A stretch of 64,000 bases of DNA from Homarus americanus (GCF_018991925.1 NW_024751680.1:307501-371500); one strand, 5' to 3'. Shown: positions 9,375 through 19,712, numbered from the stretch's first letter. Made by a program: numbers and translations. The notes: generated from the letters alone by a model not told the origin.

Positions 9375-9670
9375 CATGGCCTAGGAGAGGGAGGTACATG
9401 GCCCTATGGGGGGTGTACATGGCCTAAGGGGGGTACAAGACCAGAGGGGGAAGTGCATGGCTAAGGGAGGGGGAGGTACATGGTTAAGGGAGGGGTACAC
9501 GGTTAAGGGAGGTGGGAGGTACACGGTTAAGGGAGGGGTAGGTACACGGCTAGAGGGGAGGGTCCATGGCTAAGGGAGGGGGTTACACGGCTAAGGGAGG
9601 GTGGTACACGGCTAAGGGAGGGTGGTACACGGCTAAGGGAGGGTGGTACACGGCTAAGGGAGGGTGGGAA
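9375..9670. repeat. 19-21 bp minisatellite with TACACGGCTAAGGGAGGG
   Basis: About 14 copies, diverged at the 5' side (TACATGGCC) and cleaner from 9580 to 9665, where the unit is 21 bp. Confidence 0.92.
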
Positions 9671-9754
9671 GGGTTGTTACACTGTGGATTCTCAAGGGAT
9701 CGTGCATTAATTTTTACTCTTAACCTTGAGGATGTGAGAAGGAATCCATTGAGC

Positions 9755-9915
9755 TGACACAAAGATCAATTCTCAGGAGTCGTATCGTTAAAGTACATCC
9801 CCTGGCACGAGAGGTGAGGTGGCAATGCATCTAACTGGTTCACTTAAGCCTCGACACCACATGGATGGTTTCTCAAAGGTTCTTACGCTCTAATCATCAC
9901 GTGAGGTAAGTTGCA
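9755..9915 (+). repeat. Dispersed repeat copy (family also at 10.3-10.7 and 47.7-48.1 kb)
   Basis: CACAAAGATCAATTCTC at 9761-9777, then GGAGTCGTA, matches 47,825 (CACAAAGATCAATTCTCGG then AAGGTCGTA). A second subunit, GGTTTCTCAAAGGTTCTTACG near 9866-9886 with one internal base difference, matches TATTCTCAAAGGATCTTACG at about 47,984. The word CACTTAAGCCTCGACACCAC here parallels CACTTGAAGCTACGACACAA near 47,890. Shared order of several words supports common descent. GAGGTAAGT at 9904-9912 also looks like a splice donor but no exon is supported. Confidence 0.6.
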
Positions 9916-9954
9916 TGGGGGTAATCATTGGCCAGGTGATCCGAAAACGTAGTT

Positions 9955-10110
9955 ATGTAAGGCATTTGAAATAAGAAAGAAGAAAAAGGTCAAGAAAGAA
10001 GAAAAAAGTTCGAGACAAGAAAGAAGAGAGAAGCGTATGGAAGATGAAAGAAGCTCAAGAAAGAAGCTAAAGAATGAAGAAAAAAAGGCCAGAATAATTC
10101 CAAACAACTG
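9955..10110. repeat. Purine-rich AAGAAAGAAG repeat
   Basis: A/G-rich + strand with AAGAAAGAAGAAAAA words about every 20 to 30 bases. The reverse-strand Phe/Leu/Ser open frame is a composition artefact. Confidence 0.75.
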
Positions 10111-10157
10111 AACTAAAACACAAAAAAAACTTCGTCTCTCGTCTTGTTATCAATTCC

Positions 10158-10184
10158 TAACCCAACCCAACCCAACCCAACCCA
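10158..10184. repeat. Short (CCCAA)n
   Basis: Five CCCAA units, a one-base variant of the telomere-type CCTAA. Confidence 0.93.
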
Positions 10185-10309
10185 GCATGTCACATAACCC
10201 CAGTAGCTTATTTACATACACTATATATGACAAGTTGGTGGTCTCCAGGATGGGATGAACGGTATATATATATTTTTTTATAGATTTTGTCGTATATATC
10301 ATCTAGTTA

Positions 10310-10700
10310 GGGTAGAATATTACCCTAACTTACGAGAAAAAATTGATCTTACGACCTTCGAGAATCTAACCAATCAGTTGAGCTTTTACATCCTCAGTTA
10401 CGAGAAAAAGTTGATCTTACTAGTCTCTTAAGAGTTTAATACCCCCCCCCCCCTCCCGATCTTCCGAGAATCCACCTATTACACTTTTAATTACGAGAAA
10501 TGGGGATCTTACGAACTCTTGAAAATTCATCCACAAATCCTCTTACGAGAAAACAAAATATTGCGAGTTTCTGCGACGTTCTGAGAATCCATCAGTTAGG
10601 GGAACTTAAGTACATCTTTATATGAGAAAACTTAATTTTTACGACTTTCTAAGAATCTTATCTTTTTTTTCACATCCATTTACGACCCTCTGAGAATCCA
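10310..10700 (-). repeat. Diverged array of the dispersed repeat, opposite orientation
   Basis: Six diverged subunits of about 45 to 60 bp. Read on the + strand each holds TTACGAGAAA, then GATCTTACGAC, then a GAGAATCCATC-like end. The reverse complement of the first subunit contains ATTCTCGAAGGTCGTAAG, closely matching ATTCTCGGAAGGTCGTAGG at about 47,835. The array therefore runs opposite to the copies at 9.76 and 47.8 kb. Confidence 0.6.
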
Positions 10701-11655
10701 TCTACACTTCCTCTTACAAGTCTGTGGGAATGCCTCGTTCCTGGCCAGTTTGTCGGTGACCCAGAAGGTGTAGAGAGAAGACTGGGAAGCATAATGATAC
10801 ACTAATATCCAGCAAATTGGGCAGTAATTGAGGGATAATGAGTAATTAGTAAGATTTAGGTGGCGAGGCAGACTGAGGCCTAATTTTAGAGGAGGGTGAA
10901 AAATAGGTGGTGGTGTTGTGAAGGAGACCACAGAGGGAGGGAAGCGTCCTTATCGTGAGGGATTGTTGACAAGAAGTGTTTACCTGTAATAATTAGTTTG
11001 TAACAGGTTTGTTTGTAACAGTTTATTTAGCTAGAAAAATACAGATACAGAGTGGATAATAATAACAATATTAACATGGCTGAGCCAGTTGAGAACCTCA
11101 CAAAAATATTTACCTTGATTAATTAGAAACAAATATTTATCTTGGTTAATTAGTAACTTGTATTTTCCTTGATTAATTAGGAAGACTTGCAGACTGACCA
11201 CAGTAATTAATTCTTGAAAATGTGTTGTATATTTGTAAGTCTATTATTATTTTGTGAATACTTTTGTTACTTTTGTTAAGGCTCTAAGATACCAAAGTGA
11301 GGACTGAATCTGGGAAAAAACATCACTTGTATTAATTTTGTATTTATGTTGATTTTTTGTATTCAGATTTTTTTAAATGCGAAAAAATATACAAATGATC
11401 TTATTCTTTTTGTTATTATTTTTGTTTTTATTTTGAAGTGAAAATCAACAGTGTGTGGATTTTAATATTGTTTTTTTTACGAAGAAAATTAAATCTGTAA
11501 TTTAATTTTGTTCAGACGTAAAAAAGAAGATTAATTTTTTTTAGTCTTCAAAAACAACAAAAACTGATTCTAATTTTCCTCTGAAGTGAAAAAAAAAAGT
11601 TTTGATGTGGCGAAAAACAACTTTTAAGTCCGATTTGATGTTTTCTCCTGTACAC
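10701..11655. other. AT-rich single-copy stretch
   Basis: The least repetitive stretch in the first 20 kb. It contains three TTGATTAATTAG/TTGGTTAATTAG words at 11,110-11,185 and many A/T homopolymers. An 83-codon reverse frame at 10,680-10,931 starts with GTG and has no recognisable motif, so no gene is called. Confidence 0.5.
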
Positions 11656-11659
11656 AGCC

Positions 11660-11680
11660 GAGAGAGAGAGAGAGAGAGAG
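11660..11680. repeat. (GA)n microsatellite
   Basis: Short pure GA run. Confidence 0.9.
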
Positions 11681-11794
11681 GTGGGTCCTGTTACAGCAGA
11701 TCATGACAGCCTCATCACTTGATAATCTCCCCACAAGACGCGATCATCAGAAGTCATCGAGTTGAGATTAGGAAGCCAGAGGTGGTGGCCTTAT

Positions 11795-12045
11795 GACCAG
11801 GTAGGGAGGGGAGGGGGGTGAGGAGGAGAAATGGTAGGGGAAGGAGGAAAGGGAAACGGGGAGAAGGAAAATGGAGAGAGAGAAGGAAGAATAGAGGATG
11901 GGAGGGAAGGGGAGTTGAAGGGAAGGGAAAGAGGAGGAGGAAAGGATGGGAAGGAAGAGGAAGGGGAGTGGGATGAGGAGGAAAGGGAGGGAGAGGAGGA
12001 AGAAGAAAGTAGTGTGGGGGGAGGAAAAGGAGGGGGAGGGTTAAG
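11795..12045. repeat. Purine-rich GGA/GAA tract
   Basis: About 250 bases almost entirely A and G on the + strand with GGAAGG and GAGGAGGAA words and no strict period. The Glu/Gly/Lys frame across it is an artefact. Confidence 0.85.
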
Positions 12046-12094
12046 TACCTTGTTTAGACGTGAGTAATGATCCTCCGTCTTTTTTGTTATATAT

Positions 12095-12745
12095 ATAAGT
12101 TAAGTGTTTTCCCGCATAAAACCTTCACTGGTGTTGGCGCCTAAATATTTCCCGCTTAATTTTCTTGTTTTGGTGGTTTAAACGTTTCCCGCGCGTGAGT
12201 CTTGTTTGTAATGGCGGATAAGTATTTCAGCGCGTAGTTTCTTTTGTTTTGACAGGTAAGATTGTTTCCCGCGTGGAATTTTCTTTTGTTGGCGTCTAAA
12301 TATTACCCGCGTATTTTTCGTGTTTTTGGTTGTTTAATGTTTCCCCCCCTGAAAACTTTGATTTTTTGGCGCGTAAATATTCCCTAGCGTGTTTTTTTTT
12401 TGGGGGGGGGGGCGGTTAAACGTTTCCCGTGTGAGATCTAAAAAGTTTTGGTGACTAAATATTTTCCCTGTGTAATTTTGTGGTTTTGGGCCGTTAAACG
12501 TTACCAGCGTCGAATTTTAAAGATCTGAAAGAATTTAGTAATTTTTTTTTATTGGCGGGGTGGGTATAATTTTTTGGCGTTTAAGTGAAAAAATACAAAT
12601 AAATAAATAAGCGCTGAAATATCCCCTCGCGTATATCCTAGTTTTCGCGGTTAAACGTTTCCTACGAGAAATCTTAAAAGTTTTGGCGCCTTAATATTCC
12701 TCCGCATAACTTTCTTCCTTTGGCGGCTAAACGTTTCTCGTATAA
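12095..12745. repeat. Diverged ~45-bp array rich in TTTCCCGC and TAAACGTTT
   Basis: About 14 diverged copies alternating two half-units: GGCGCCTAAATATTTCCCGC-like and GGCGGTTAAACGTTTCCCGC-like, each followed by a T-rich segment ending TTTTGG. TTTCCCGC fits the E2F consensus TTTSSCGC and appears near 12,109, 12,148, 12,186 and 12,266, with decayed forms elsewhere. Regulatory function is inference; the array may be simple satellite DNA. Confidence 0.8.
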
Positions 12746-12829
12746 TTTCTTGTTTCTTTAAGGTATAATGACCCTGAAACACCGACCAGTGAGCGTTTCC
12801 TCGACCTCTTCACGCCTCGCTGGCTGACT

Positions 12830-13270
12830 GGCTGTGTTCTCGCCTCGGTGGTTGGATGTCTGTGTTCTCGCCTCGGTGGCTGGATGTCTTGTGTTCTCGC
12901 CTCGGTGGTTGGATGTCTGTGTTCTCGCCTCGGTGGCTGGATGTCTGTGTTCTCGCCTCGGTGGCTGGCTGTGTTGTCGCATCGGTGGGTGGCTGGCTGG
13001 ATGTCTGTGTTCTCGCCTCCCGGTGGCCGGATGTCTGTGTTCTCGCCTCGGTGGCTGGATGTCTGTGTTCTCGCCTCGGTGGCTGGATGTCTGTGTTCTC
13101 GGTGGCTGGCTGTGTTGTCGCTCGGCTGGTTGTGTTGTCGCCTCGGTGGGTGGCTGGCTGGATGTCTGTGTTCTCGCCTCGGTGGCTGGATGTCTGTGTT
13201 CTCGCCTCGGTGGCTGGATGTCTTGTGTTCTCGCCTCGGTGGTTGGCTGGCTGTGTTCTCGCCTCGGCTA
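12830..13270. repeat. 28-bp minisatellite, about 16 copies
   Basis: Unit contains CTCGCCTCGGTGGCTGGATG followed by TCTGTGTT. No frame of the unit contains a stop, and 28 is not a multiple of three, so all three + frames and one - frame stay open for 150 to 190 codons. Each shows the same 28-residue superperiod (for example CSRLGGWMSVFSPRW). They are repeat artefacts. Confidence 0.97.
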
Positions 13271-13566
13271 CACCACAGGAGGAAAAAATATCGCGGGAAG
13301 AGCACTTGAAGCTTAATTCTGTTAGCTCGACCTCGTCTTATTTATAAAAGAGTTCTCGTGGGCGGACTTTTAACCCACCAACGTCAGTGTTTTCCGTCGT
13401 GTTATGGTATGGTAATGTTGTTGTCTCTTATTGCTTGTCTCTCAGTAAGCTTTTAGGGAATTTCAGTACACTTTAATTAGTTTTCCTTTGGCCAGTTGTT
13501 TAGAGGTATTAGAAAGTGTTATTATATTGTACAGCTTTTATGGATGTAAGTTAATGCTCACTTAGA
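13271..13566. other. Single-copy stretch with TATAAAAG box
   Basis: Non-repetitive. TATAAAAG at 13,343-13,350 matches the TATA consensus and TCAGTG at 13,384-13,389 resembles an arthropod initiator, but the spacing of about 43 is longer than the usual 30. No open frame of note follows. Confidence 0.3.
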
Positions 13567-13574
13567 TGATGATG

Positions 13575-13632
<58 letters not shown>
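13567..13632. repeat. (ATA)n microsatellite
   Basis: Pure AAT/ATA run of about 65 bases, continuing imperfectly to about 13,672. Confidence 0.97.
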
Positions 13633-13634
<2 letters not shown>

Positions 13635-13724
13635 CAAAAAATTAATAAAAAATAATAATAATAAATATTTTTTAATCCCCAAATAGTAAGGTGGCATAGC
13701 ATAGTATTACACCAACCTTAGCAA

Positions 13725-13860
13725 GTAGTAGAACCTATCCCAACCCAACCCAACCGAACCTAACCTAACCCACCATAGCTGCTAGTAGTAGTAGAACCCA
13801 ACCCAACCCAACCGAACCTAACCCAACCAACCTTAGCTAGTTATAGAACCTAACCTAGGG
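13725..13860. repeat. CCCAA/CCTAA repeat in a ~65-bp unit
   Basis: Two full copies and part of a third, each with TAGTAGAACC, then CCCAACCCAACCGAACCTAA, then ACCTTAGCTAG-like ends. Telomere-like pentamers are embedded in a larger tandem unit. Confidence 0.85.
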
Positions 13861-13901
13861 ACCGATTTAGCCCTGGAGATGAGTGTTAGGAAGACGCCCC
13901 G

Positions 13902-13950
13902 ATTCCTTCCTTCCTTCCTTCCTTCCTTCCTTCCTTCCTTCCTTCCTTCC
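13902..13950. repeat. (TTCC)n microsatellite
   Basis: Pure CTTC/TTCC tetranucleotide run of about 48 bases. Confidence 0.96.
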
Positions 13951-14037
13951 TCGTGTCGGTGTGAGGTAAAAAATAAGCCCAAGTTTGCCTTCATTAATAT
14001 AGATGATAGTATATCGGCAAGTACTTTCTGTCCCCTT

Positions 14038-14625
14038 GGTGAGTTGGGGTCTATTGGGACATGGGTAAAGCGAGTTGGGGTCTATTGGGACATGGGTAAA
14101 GCGAGTTGGGGTCTATTGGGACATGGGTAAAGAGTTGGGGTCTATTGGGACATGGGTAAAGCGAGTTGGGGTCTATTGGGACATGGGTAAAGAGTTGGGG
14201 TCTATTGGGACATGGGTAAAGTTAGTTGGGGTCTATTGGGACATGGGTAAAGTGAGTTACAGGGGTCCTATTGGGACGCCAGGTAAGAAGTTGGGATCTA
14301 TTGGGACATGGGTAAAAGTTAGTTGGGGTCTATTGGGACATGGGTAAAGAGTGAGTTAGGGGTCTATTGGGACATGGATAAGAGTTAGGGTCCTATTGGG
14401 ACATGGGTAAAGAGTTGGGGTCTATTGGGACATGGGTAAAGTTAGTTGGGGTCTATTGGGACATGGGTAAAGTGAGTTGGGGTCTATTGGGACATGGGTA
14501 AAGTGAGTTGGGGTCTATTGGGACATGGGTAAAGTGAGTTGGGGTCTATTGGGACATGGGTAAAGTGAGTTGGAGTCTATTGGGACATGGGTAAAGAGTT
14601 GGGGTCTGTTAGGACATGGACGTAG
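14038..14625. repeat. 31-33 bp satellite, about 18 copies
   Basis: Core GTTGGGGTCTATTGGGACAT followed by GGGTAAAG and a variable GCGA, TGA or TTA joint. Length changes at the joint shift the frame, so 83- and 90-codon open frames (ELGSIGTWVK repeats) are artefacts. Confidence 0.96.
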
Positions 14626-14734
14626 CGATTCGAAGTCAATAAAATAGGGCCTTAAGGTGGATACATTTATCAGTACATGTCCTCAAACAAAACAAACATA
14701 ATTTTTTTTAGAATTTTTGGGATTTTTTTTATAG

Positions 14735-15085
14735 TTCATTAAGACTTTTTGAATTAGAAGTTTATTAAGACTTTTTTAATTTAGAAGTTTATTAAGATTT
14801 TTTAATTAGAAGTTTATTAAGACTTTTTTATTGGAAGTTTATTAAGACTTTTTAATTAGAAGTTTATTAAGACTTTTTTAATTTAGAAGTTTATTAAGAC
14901 TTTTTTATTAGAAGTTTATTAAGACTTTTTTATTGGAAGTTTATTAAGACTTTTTATTTAGACGTTTATTAAGACTTTTTTAATTAGAAGTTTATTAAGA
15001 CTTTTTTCATTAGAAGTTCGTTAAGACTTTTTTTATTAGAAGTTTATTAAGACTTTTTTAATTAGAAGTTCATTAAGTCTCAATG
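14735..15085. repeat. ~25-bp AT-rich minisatellite
   Basis: About 14 copies of AGAAGTTTATTAAGACTTTT with a variable T run and AATT joint. Confidence 0.95.
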
Positions 15086-15174
15086 CCTTACCAGTCTTAA
15101 GTTAAATCAGAGGTTTACAAAAACATGATCCAAAGACTTAAACCCGAGATTAAACCCGACAACAAAAACACAAC

Positions 15175-15440
15175 CCGACAACAATAATAATAACAACAAC
15201 AACAACCACCACCATCACCACACAACAACCACCACCAACCACCACCACACAACAACCACCACCAACAACAGACAACAACACGACACAACAACAACCATCA
15301 CCACACAACAACAACAACAACAACCATCACCACACAACAACACGACAATAACAACAACCATCACCACACAACAACGACAATAACAACAACCATCACCACA
15401 CAACAACAACAACAACAACCATCACCACACAACAACAACT
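15175..15440. repeat. CAA/CAC minisatellite
   Basis: (CAA)n mixed with ACAACAACCATCACCACACA, about 23 to 35 bp between repeats of CCATCACCACA. The reverse-strand Val/Cys/Leu frame is an artefact. Confidence 0.93.
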
Positions 15441-15554
15441 ATCTCAAGACACTCGGCCCGACAGCAGCTGAGGACCTGGCCAGTTGACCCTAATGACTGT
15501 GTTACCTGGTGCCGATGACCTGCAAGTGATACCTGGGTGAGAGATAACCTGGGG

Positions 15555-16545
15555 AGCTATACACTACAGTGGTGTATAGGTGTCTGGAGCTATACACTAC
15601 GGTGGTGTATAGTGTCTGGAGCTATACACTACGGTGGTGATAGTGTCTGAGCTATACACCACAGTGGTGTATAGTGTCTGGTTACACTACAGTGGTGTAT
15701 AGTGTCTGAGCTATACACTACAGTGGTGTATAGTGTCTGAGCTATACACTACGGTGGTGTATAGTGTCTGAGCTATACACTACGGTGGTGTATAGTGTCT
15801 GGAGCTATACACTACAGTGGTGTATAGTGTCTGGAGCTATACACTACAGTGGTGTATAGTGTCTGAGCTATACACTACAGTGGTGTATAGTGTCTGGAGC
15901 TATACACTACAGTGGTGTATAGTGTCTGGAGCTATACACTACAGTGGTGTATAGTGTCTGGAGCTATACACTACAGTGGTGTATAGTGTCTGGAGCTATA
16001 CACTACGGTGGAGTATAGTGTCTGAGCTATACACTACAGTGGTGTATAGTGTCTGAGCTATACACTACAGTGGTGTATAGTGCCTGGAGCTATACACTAC
16101 AGTGGTGTATAGTGTCTGGAGCTATACACTACGGTATAGTGTCTGAGCTATACTACGGTGGTGTAGTAGTGTCTGGAGCTATACACTACAGTGGTGTATA
16201 GTGTCTGAGCTATACACTACAGTGGTGTGATAGTGTCTGGAGCTATACACTACAGTGGTGTATAGTGTCTGAGCTATACACCAGTGGTGTATAGTGTCTG
16301 GAGCTATACACTACAGTGGTGTATAGTGTCTGGAGCTATACACTAAGGTGGAGTATAAGTGTCTGGAGCTATACACTACAGTGGTGTATAGTGTCTGGAG
16401 CTATACACTACGGTGAGTATAGTGTCTGGAGCTATACACTACAGTGGTGTATAGTGTCTGGAGCTATACACTACAGTGGTGTATAGTGCCTGGAGCTATA
16501 CACTACAGTGGTGTATAGTGTCTGGAGCTATACACTACGGCAGCT
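15555..16545. repeat. 32-bp palindromic satellite, about 30 copies
   Basis: Unit with CTATACACTACAGTGG then TGTATAGTGTCTGGAG. CTATACAC and GTGTATAG are perfect inverted repeats separated by seven bases inside each unit, and the same words also pair across each joint (GTGTATAG, nine bases, CTATACAC). Single-base variants (ACAGTGG/ACGGTGG, GAG/AG at the joint) occur throughout. Confidence 0.97.
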
Positions 16546-16587
16546 GCTGGTGGGGATATGGAGAGTTAGCAGATACAGTTGCCAGGA

Positions 16588-16589
<2 letters not shown>

Positions 16590-16631
<42 letters not shown>
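16590..16631. repeat. (GT)n microsatellite
   Basis: Pure GT run of about 42 bases. Confidence 0.97.
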
Positions 16632-16633
<2 letters not shown>

Positions 16634-16744
16634 CCTGGAATTTTGTTGCAAGTTCTCCCGATACTTTTAATTGGGCCGATGGAATGAGGCCAGTCTGGAA
16701 TAGGTATGGGCGGGAGTGTGCGTTGCAGACCTGGCTCTTGATCT

Positions 16745-16920
16745 GTATGTCTGTATGTCTTTGTCTGTTATTCTGTTGGTTATATCACTGTAAACTTGGC
16801 TTGGCTCTGTGCTTGCCTGTCTGTTGTCAATTTCGCCACTTGGCTGTTATGTGTCTGTCTGTCTGTCTGTGGATATCTATCGTTCACTGTCTGTCCGTTT
16901 GTCTGTCTGTCTGTCTGTTC
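16745..16920. repeat. TCTG-rich stretch
   Basis: (TGTC)n runs at about 16,852-16,870 and 16,898-16,918 with looser CTGT words from 16,745. Cys/Leu/Val-rich frames here are artefacts. Confidence 0.85.
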
Positions 16921-17037
16921 ATTCGTATCACCACAGGAGAATATTTCGCCACAAAAAAAAAAAGTGAAGGGAAATGGGGTTGATTGTGGATATAATGTTT
17001 GTGTCGGTGTAATGAGCTTATGGGTCGGTGGTGTGTT

Positions 17038-17039
<2 letters not shown>

Positions 17040-17077
<38 letters not shown>

Positions 17078-17275
17078 GTTCCTTCCTTCTCCATCGCCTT
17101 TCCTCCATATCCTCGCATTCCTTTCCTCTCTTACTCATGGTTTTCCCTCTCTCTTCCTTTCCCTTCCTCTGCTCTTCCTCCTCATCCCCTCTTCCCCTTC
17201 GTCCTCTCACCGTCTGGCTACCAACGTCAACCGCTAACTCCCCTCCCCTCCCCCCCTCCTCCTCCTCCTGACTTC
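17040..17275. repeat. (CT)n followed by polypyrimidine tract
   Basis: (CT)n at about 17,040-17,074, then about 200 bases of TCC/CTT-rich sequence. Confidence 0.9.
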
Positions 17276-17362
17276 GTTATCGGGTTGCCGGTACTGTAGT
17301 ATTTGCCGGTCCCGTATCCGGAATTTTGGCAATTACCGGAAAAGCGACATTGGAAGTTGAAT

Positions 17363-17516
17363 ACCAGAGAGGAGAGGGGAGGGACAAGTGTTAGAGGAGG
17401 GGGGCGGCTGGGGGGGACGACGGTTAGAGGAGGGGGCGGAGAGAGGAGGGGAGGGTTCATTCAGTGTGTATTTTAACCCGATACAATGAGAGAAGGGAGG
17501 TAAAGAGAGGTGAGAG

Positions 17517-17587
<71 letters not shown>
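17363..17587. repeat. G-rich tract then (GA)n microsatellite
   Basis: GGAGGGG-type sequence at 17,370-17,455, and (GA)n at about 17,520-17,587 with one AAA interruption. Confidence 0.9.
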
Positions 17588-17755
17588 TATTTCCCCGTGT
17601 TCTTGCTCCATTTACCATCGTCCCGTTATCGTTGTTGTTGGTGAGTTAAATGACCTGTTGGTTGTAGTTGTTATTGTCTTTGTTGTTATGGCGCTAAATG
17701 GCCTTAGGGTAATTTTATTTCCTTTTATCGTTAATAGATAGATGGAGAGATAGTT

Positions 17756-19440
17756 TGTGTTGTGGGGAGAGGGTGTTACTGTGGGGGTGGAGGGTGTTAC
17801 TGTGGTGTGGGGGAAGGAGGGTGTTACTGTGGTGTGTGGGGAAGGGGGTGTTGATGTGGTGTGGAGGGAGGGGTGTTTCTGTGGTGTGTGTAGGAGGGTG
17901 TTACTGTGGGTGTGTGGGAAGGGGTGTTACTGTGGTGTGTGTGGGGAGGGAGGGGTGTTACTGTGGTGTGGGGAGGGAGGGGGTGTTACTGTGGTGTGGG
18001 GAGGGAGGGTGTTACTGTGGTGTGTGGAGGAAGGGGGTACTGTGGTGTGTGGGGAAGAGGGGTGTTACTGTGGTGTGTGGGGGAAGGAGGGGTGTTACTG
18101 TGGTGTGGGGAAGGAGGGGTGTTACTGTGGTGCGTGGGGGGGGGGGTGTTACTGTGGTGTGTGGGGGAGGGAGGGGAGGGGGGTGTTACTGTGGTGTGGG
18201 GACGGGGTGTTACTGTGGTGTGGGGGAGGGGTGTTACTGTGGTGTGTGGGGAGGGGTGTTGTGGGGGGGGAAGGAGGGGTACTGTGGTGTGGGGGTTGGG
18301 AGGGAGGCTGTGGTGTGTGGGGAGGGGTTGCTGGTGTGGGGGAGGGAGGGGTGGCATGTGGTGTGTGGGGAGGGAGGGGGTGCTGTGGTGTGGGGGAGGG
18401 AGGGGTGTTATGGTGTGTGGAGGAAGGGGGTGTTACTGTGGTGTGTGGGGAAGGAGGGGGTGCTGTGGTGTGTGGGGGAAGGAGGGGGCTGTGGTGGGGG
18501 GAAGGAGGGGTACTGTGGTGTGTGGGGGAGGGGTACTGTGGTGTGTGGGGGAAGGGAGGGAGGGGTACTGTGGTGTGTGGGGGGACGGGTGTTACTGTGG
18601 TGTGTGGGGAGGGAGGGGTTACTTGGTGTGGGGAGGGAGGGGTGTTACTGTGGTGTGGGGGAGGGAGGGGTGTTACTGTGGTGTGTGGAGGAAGGGTGTT
18701 ACTGTGGTGTGTGGGGGAAGGAGGGGGTGTTACTGTGGTGTGTGGGGGGAGGGGTACTGTGGTGTGGTAGGGAGGGGGTGTTACTGTGGTGTGTGGGGGA
18801 AGGGGTGCTGTGGTGTGTGTGGGGGGGTGTGTGTGGGGGAGGGAGGGGTGTTACTGTGGTGGGGGAGGGAGGGGTGTTACTGTGGTGTGTGGGAGGAAGG
18901 TACTGTGGTGTGTGGGGGGAAGGAGGGGGTGTTACTGTGGTGTGTGGGGGAAGGAGGGGTGTTACTGTGGTGTGGGGGAAGGAGGTGTTACTGTGGTGTG
19001 TGGGGGGAGGGGGGGTGTTACTGTGGTGTGTGGGGGAAGGGAGGGAGGGGGTACTGTGGTGTGTGGGGGGACGGGTGTTGTGGTGTGGGGGGAGGGGTGG
19101 TATTGCTGTGTGTGTGTGGGGGAGGGGTGTTACTGTGGTGTGTGGGGGGGAAGGAGGGGACTGTGGTGTGTGGGGGTTAGGAGGGGGTGTTACTGTGGGA
19201 GGAGGGGTGTTACTGTGGTGGGGGAGGGGTGGTGTTACTGTGGTGTGTGGGGGAGGGGTGTTACTGTGGTGTGTGGGGGGGAAGGAGGGGTGTTATTGTG
19301 TGGGGGTTAGAGGGGATGTTACTGTGGTGGGGGGAGGGGTGTTACTGTGGTGTGTGGAGGGGGGTGTTACTGTAGTGTGGGGGGTGGAGGGGTGTTAGGT
19401 GTGTGTGGGGGTGATTGTGGTGTGGTGTGGGGGGGGGGGT
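17756..19440. repeat. 1.7-kb G/T-rich minisatellite, ~28-bp unit
   Basis: Some 55 to 60 imperfect copies of GTGTTACTGTGGTGTGTGGG followed by a variable GGGAAGGAGGG block. The + strand is almost all G and T with A only in TTACTG and AAGG. All three + frames are largely stop-free, giving frames of 337, 424 and 547 codons with the same Gly/Val/Cys/Trp/Leu words (CYCGVW, VLLWCV, VTVV). Identical composition in three frames shows they are artefacts. Every unit has several GGG runs. Confidence 0.97.
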
Positions 19441-19482
19441 CATTGGATGTTCTCTGAGCTATTAACTGTGATTGGAGTGTCG

Positions 19483-19667
19483 TAGATAGATAGATAGATA
19501 GATAGATATATTGATAGACTATAAGGATTGACTCCCTGATAGATCGATAGATATGATTGACTTAAATAGATAGTATGATGGATAGATGAATTGACTGATT
19601 GACAGATAAGTAGAGTAGATAGTTTAATAGATTGATAGATGGACTGTTTGATTTACTGACTGACTGT

Positions 19668-19698
<31 letters not shown>

Positions 19699-19712
19699 CT
19701 CGATAGATAGTA
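19483..19712. repeat. GATA-rich block
   Basis: (GATA)n runs at about 19,484-19,508 and 19,670-19,698, with degenerate GATAGATTGA words between. Confidence 0.93.

Noticed and set aside
10680..10931. 83-codon reverse frame
   Set aside because: It starts with GTG and has no recognisable domain or supporting signal; it overlaps the end of the dispersed repeat array.
12834..13347. Cys/Trp-rich 153-163 codon frames
   Set aside because: Three + frames share the same 28-residue superperiod, as expected for a stop-free 28-bp unit.
17755..19398. 547-codon Gly/Val/Cys/Trp-rich open frame
   Set aside because: All three + frames are similarly open with the same residue words; it is the translation of a stop-free G/T repeat.
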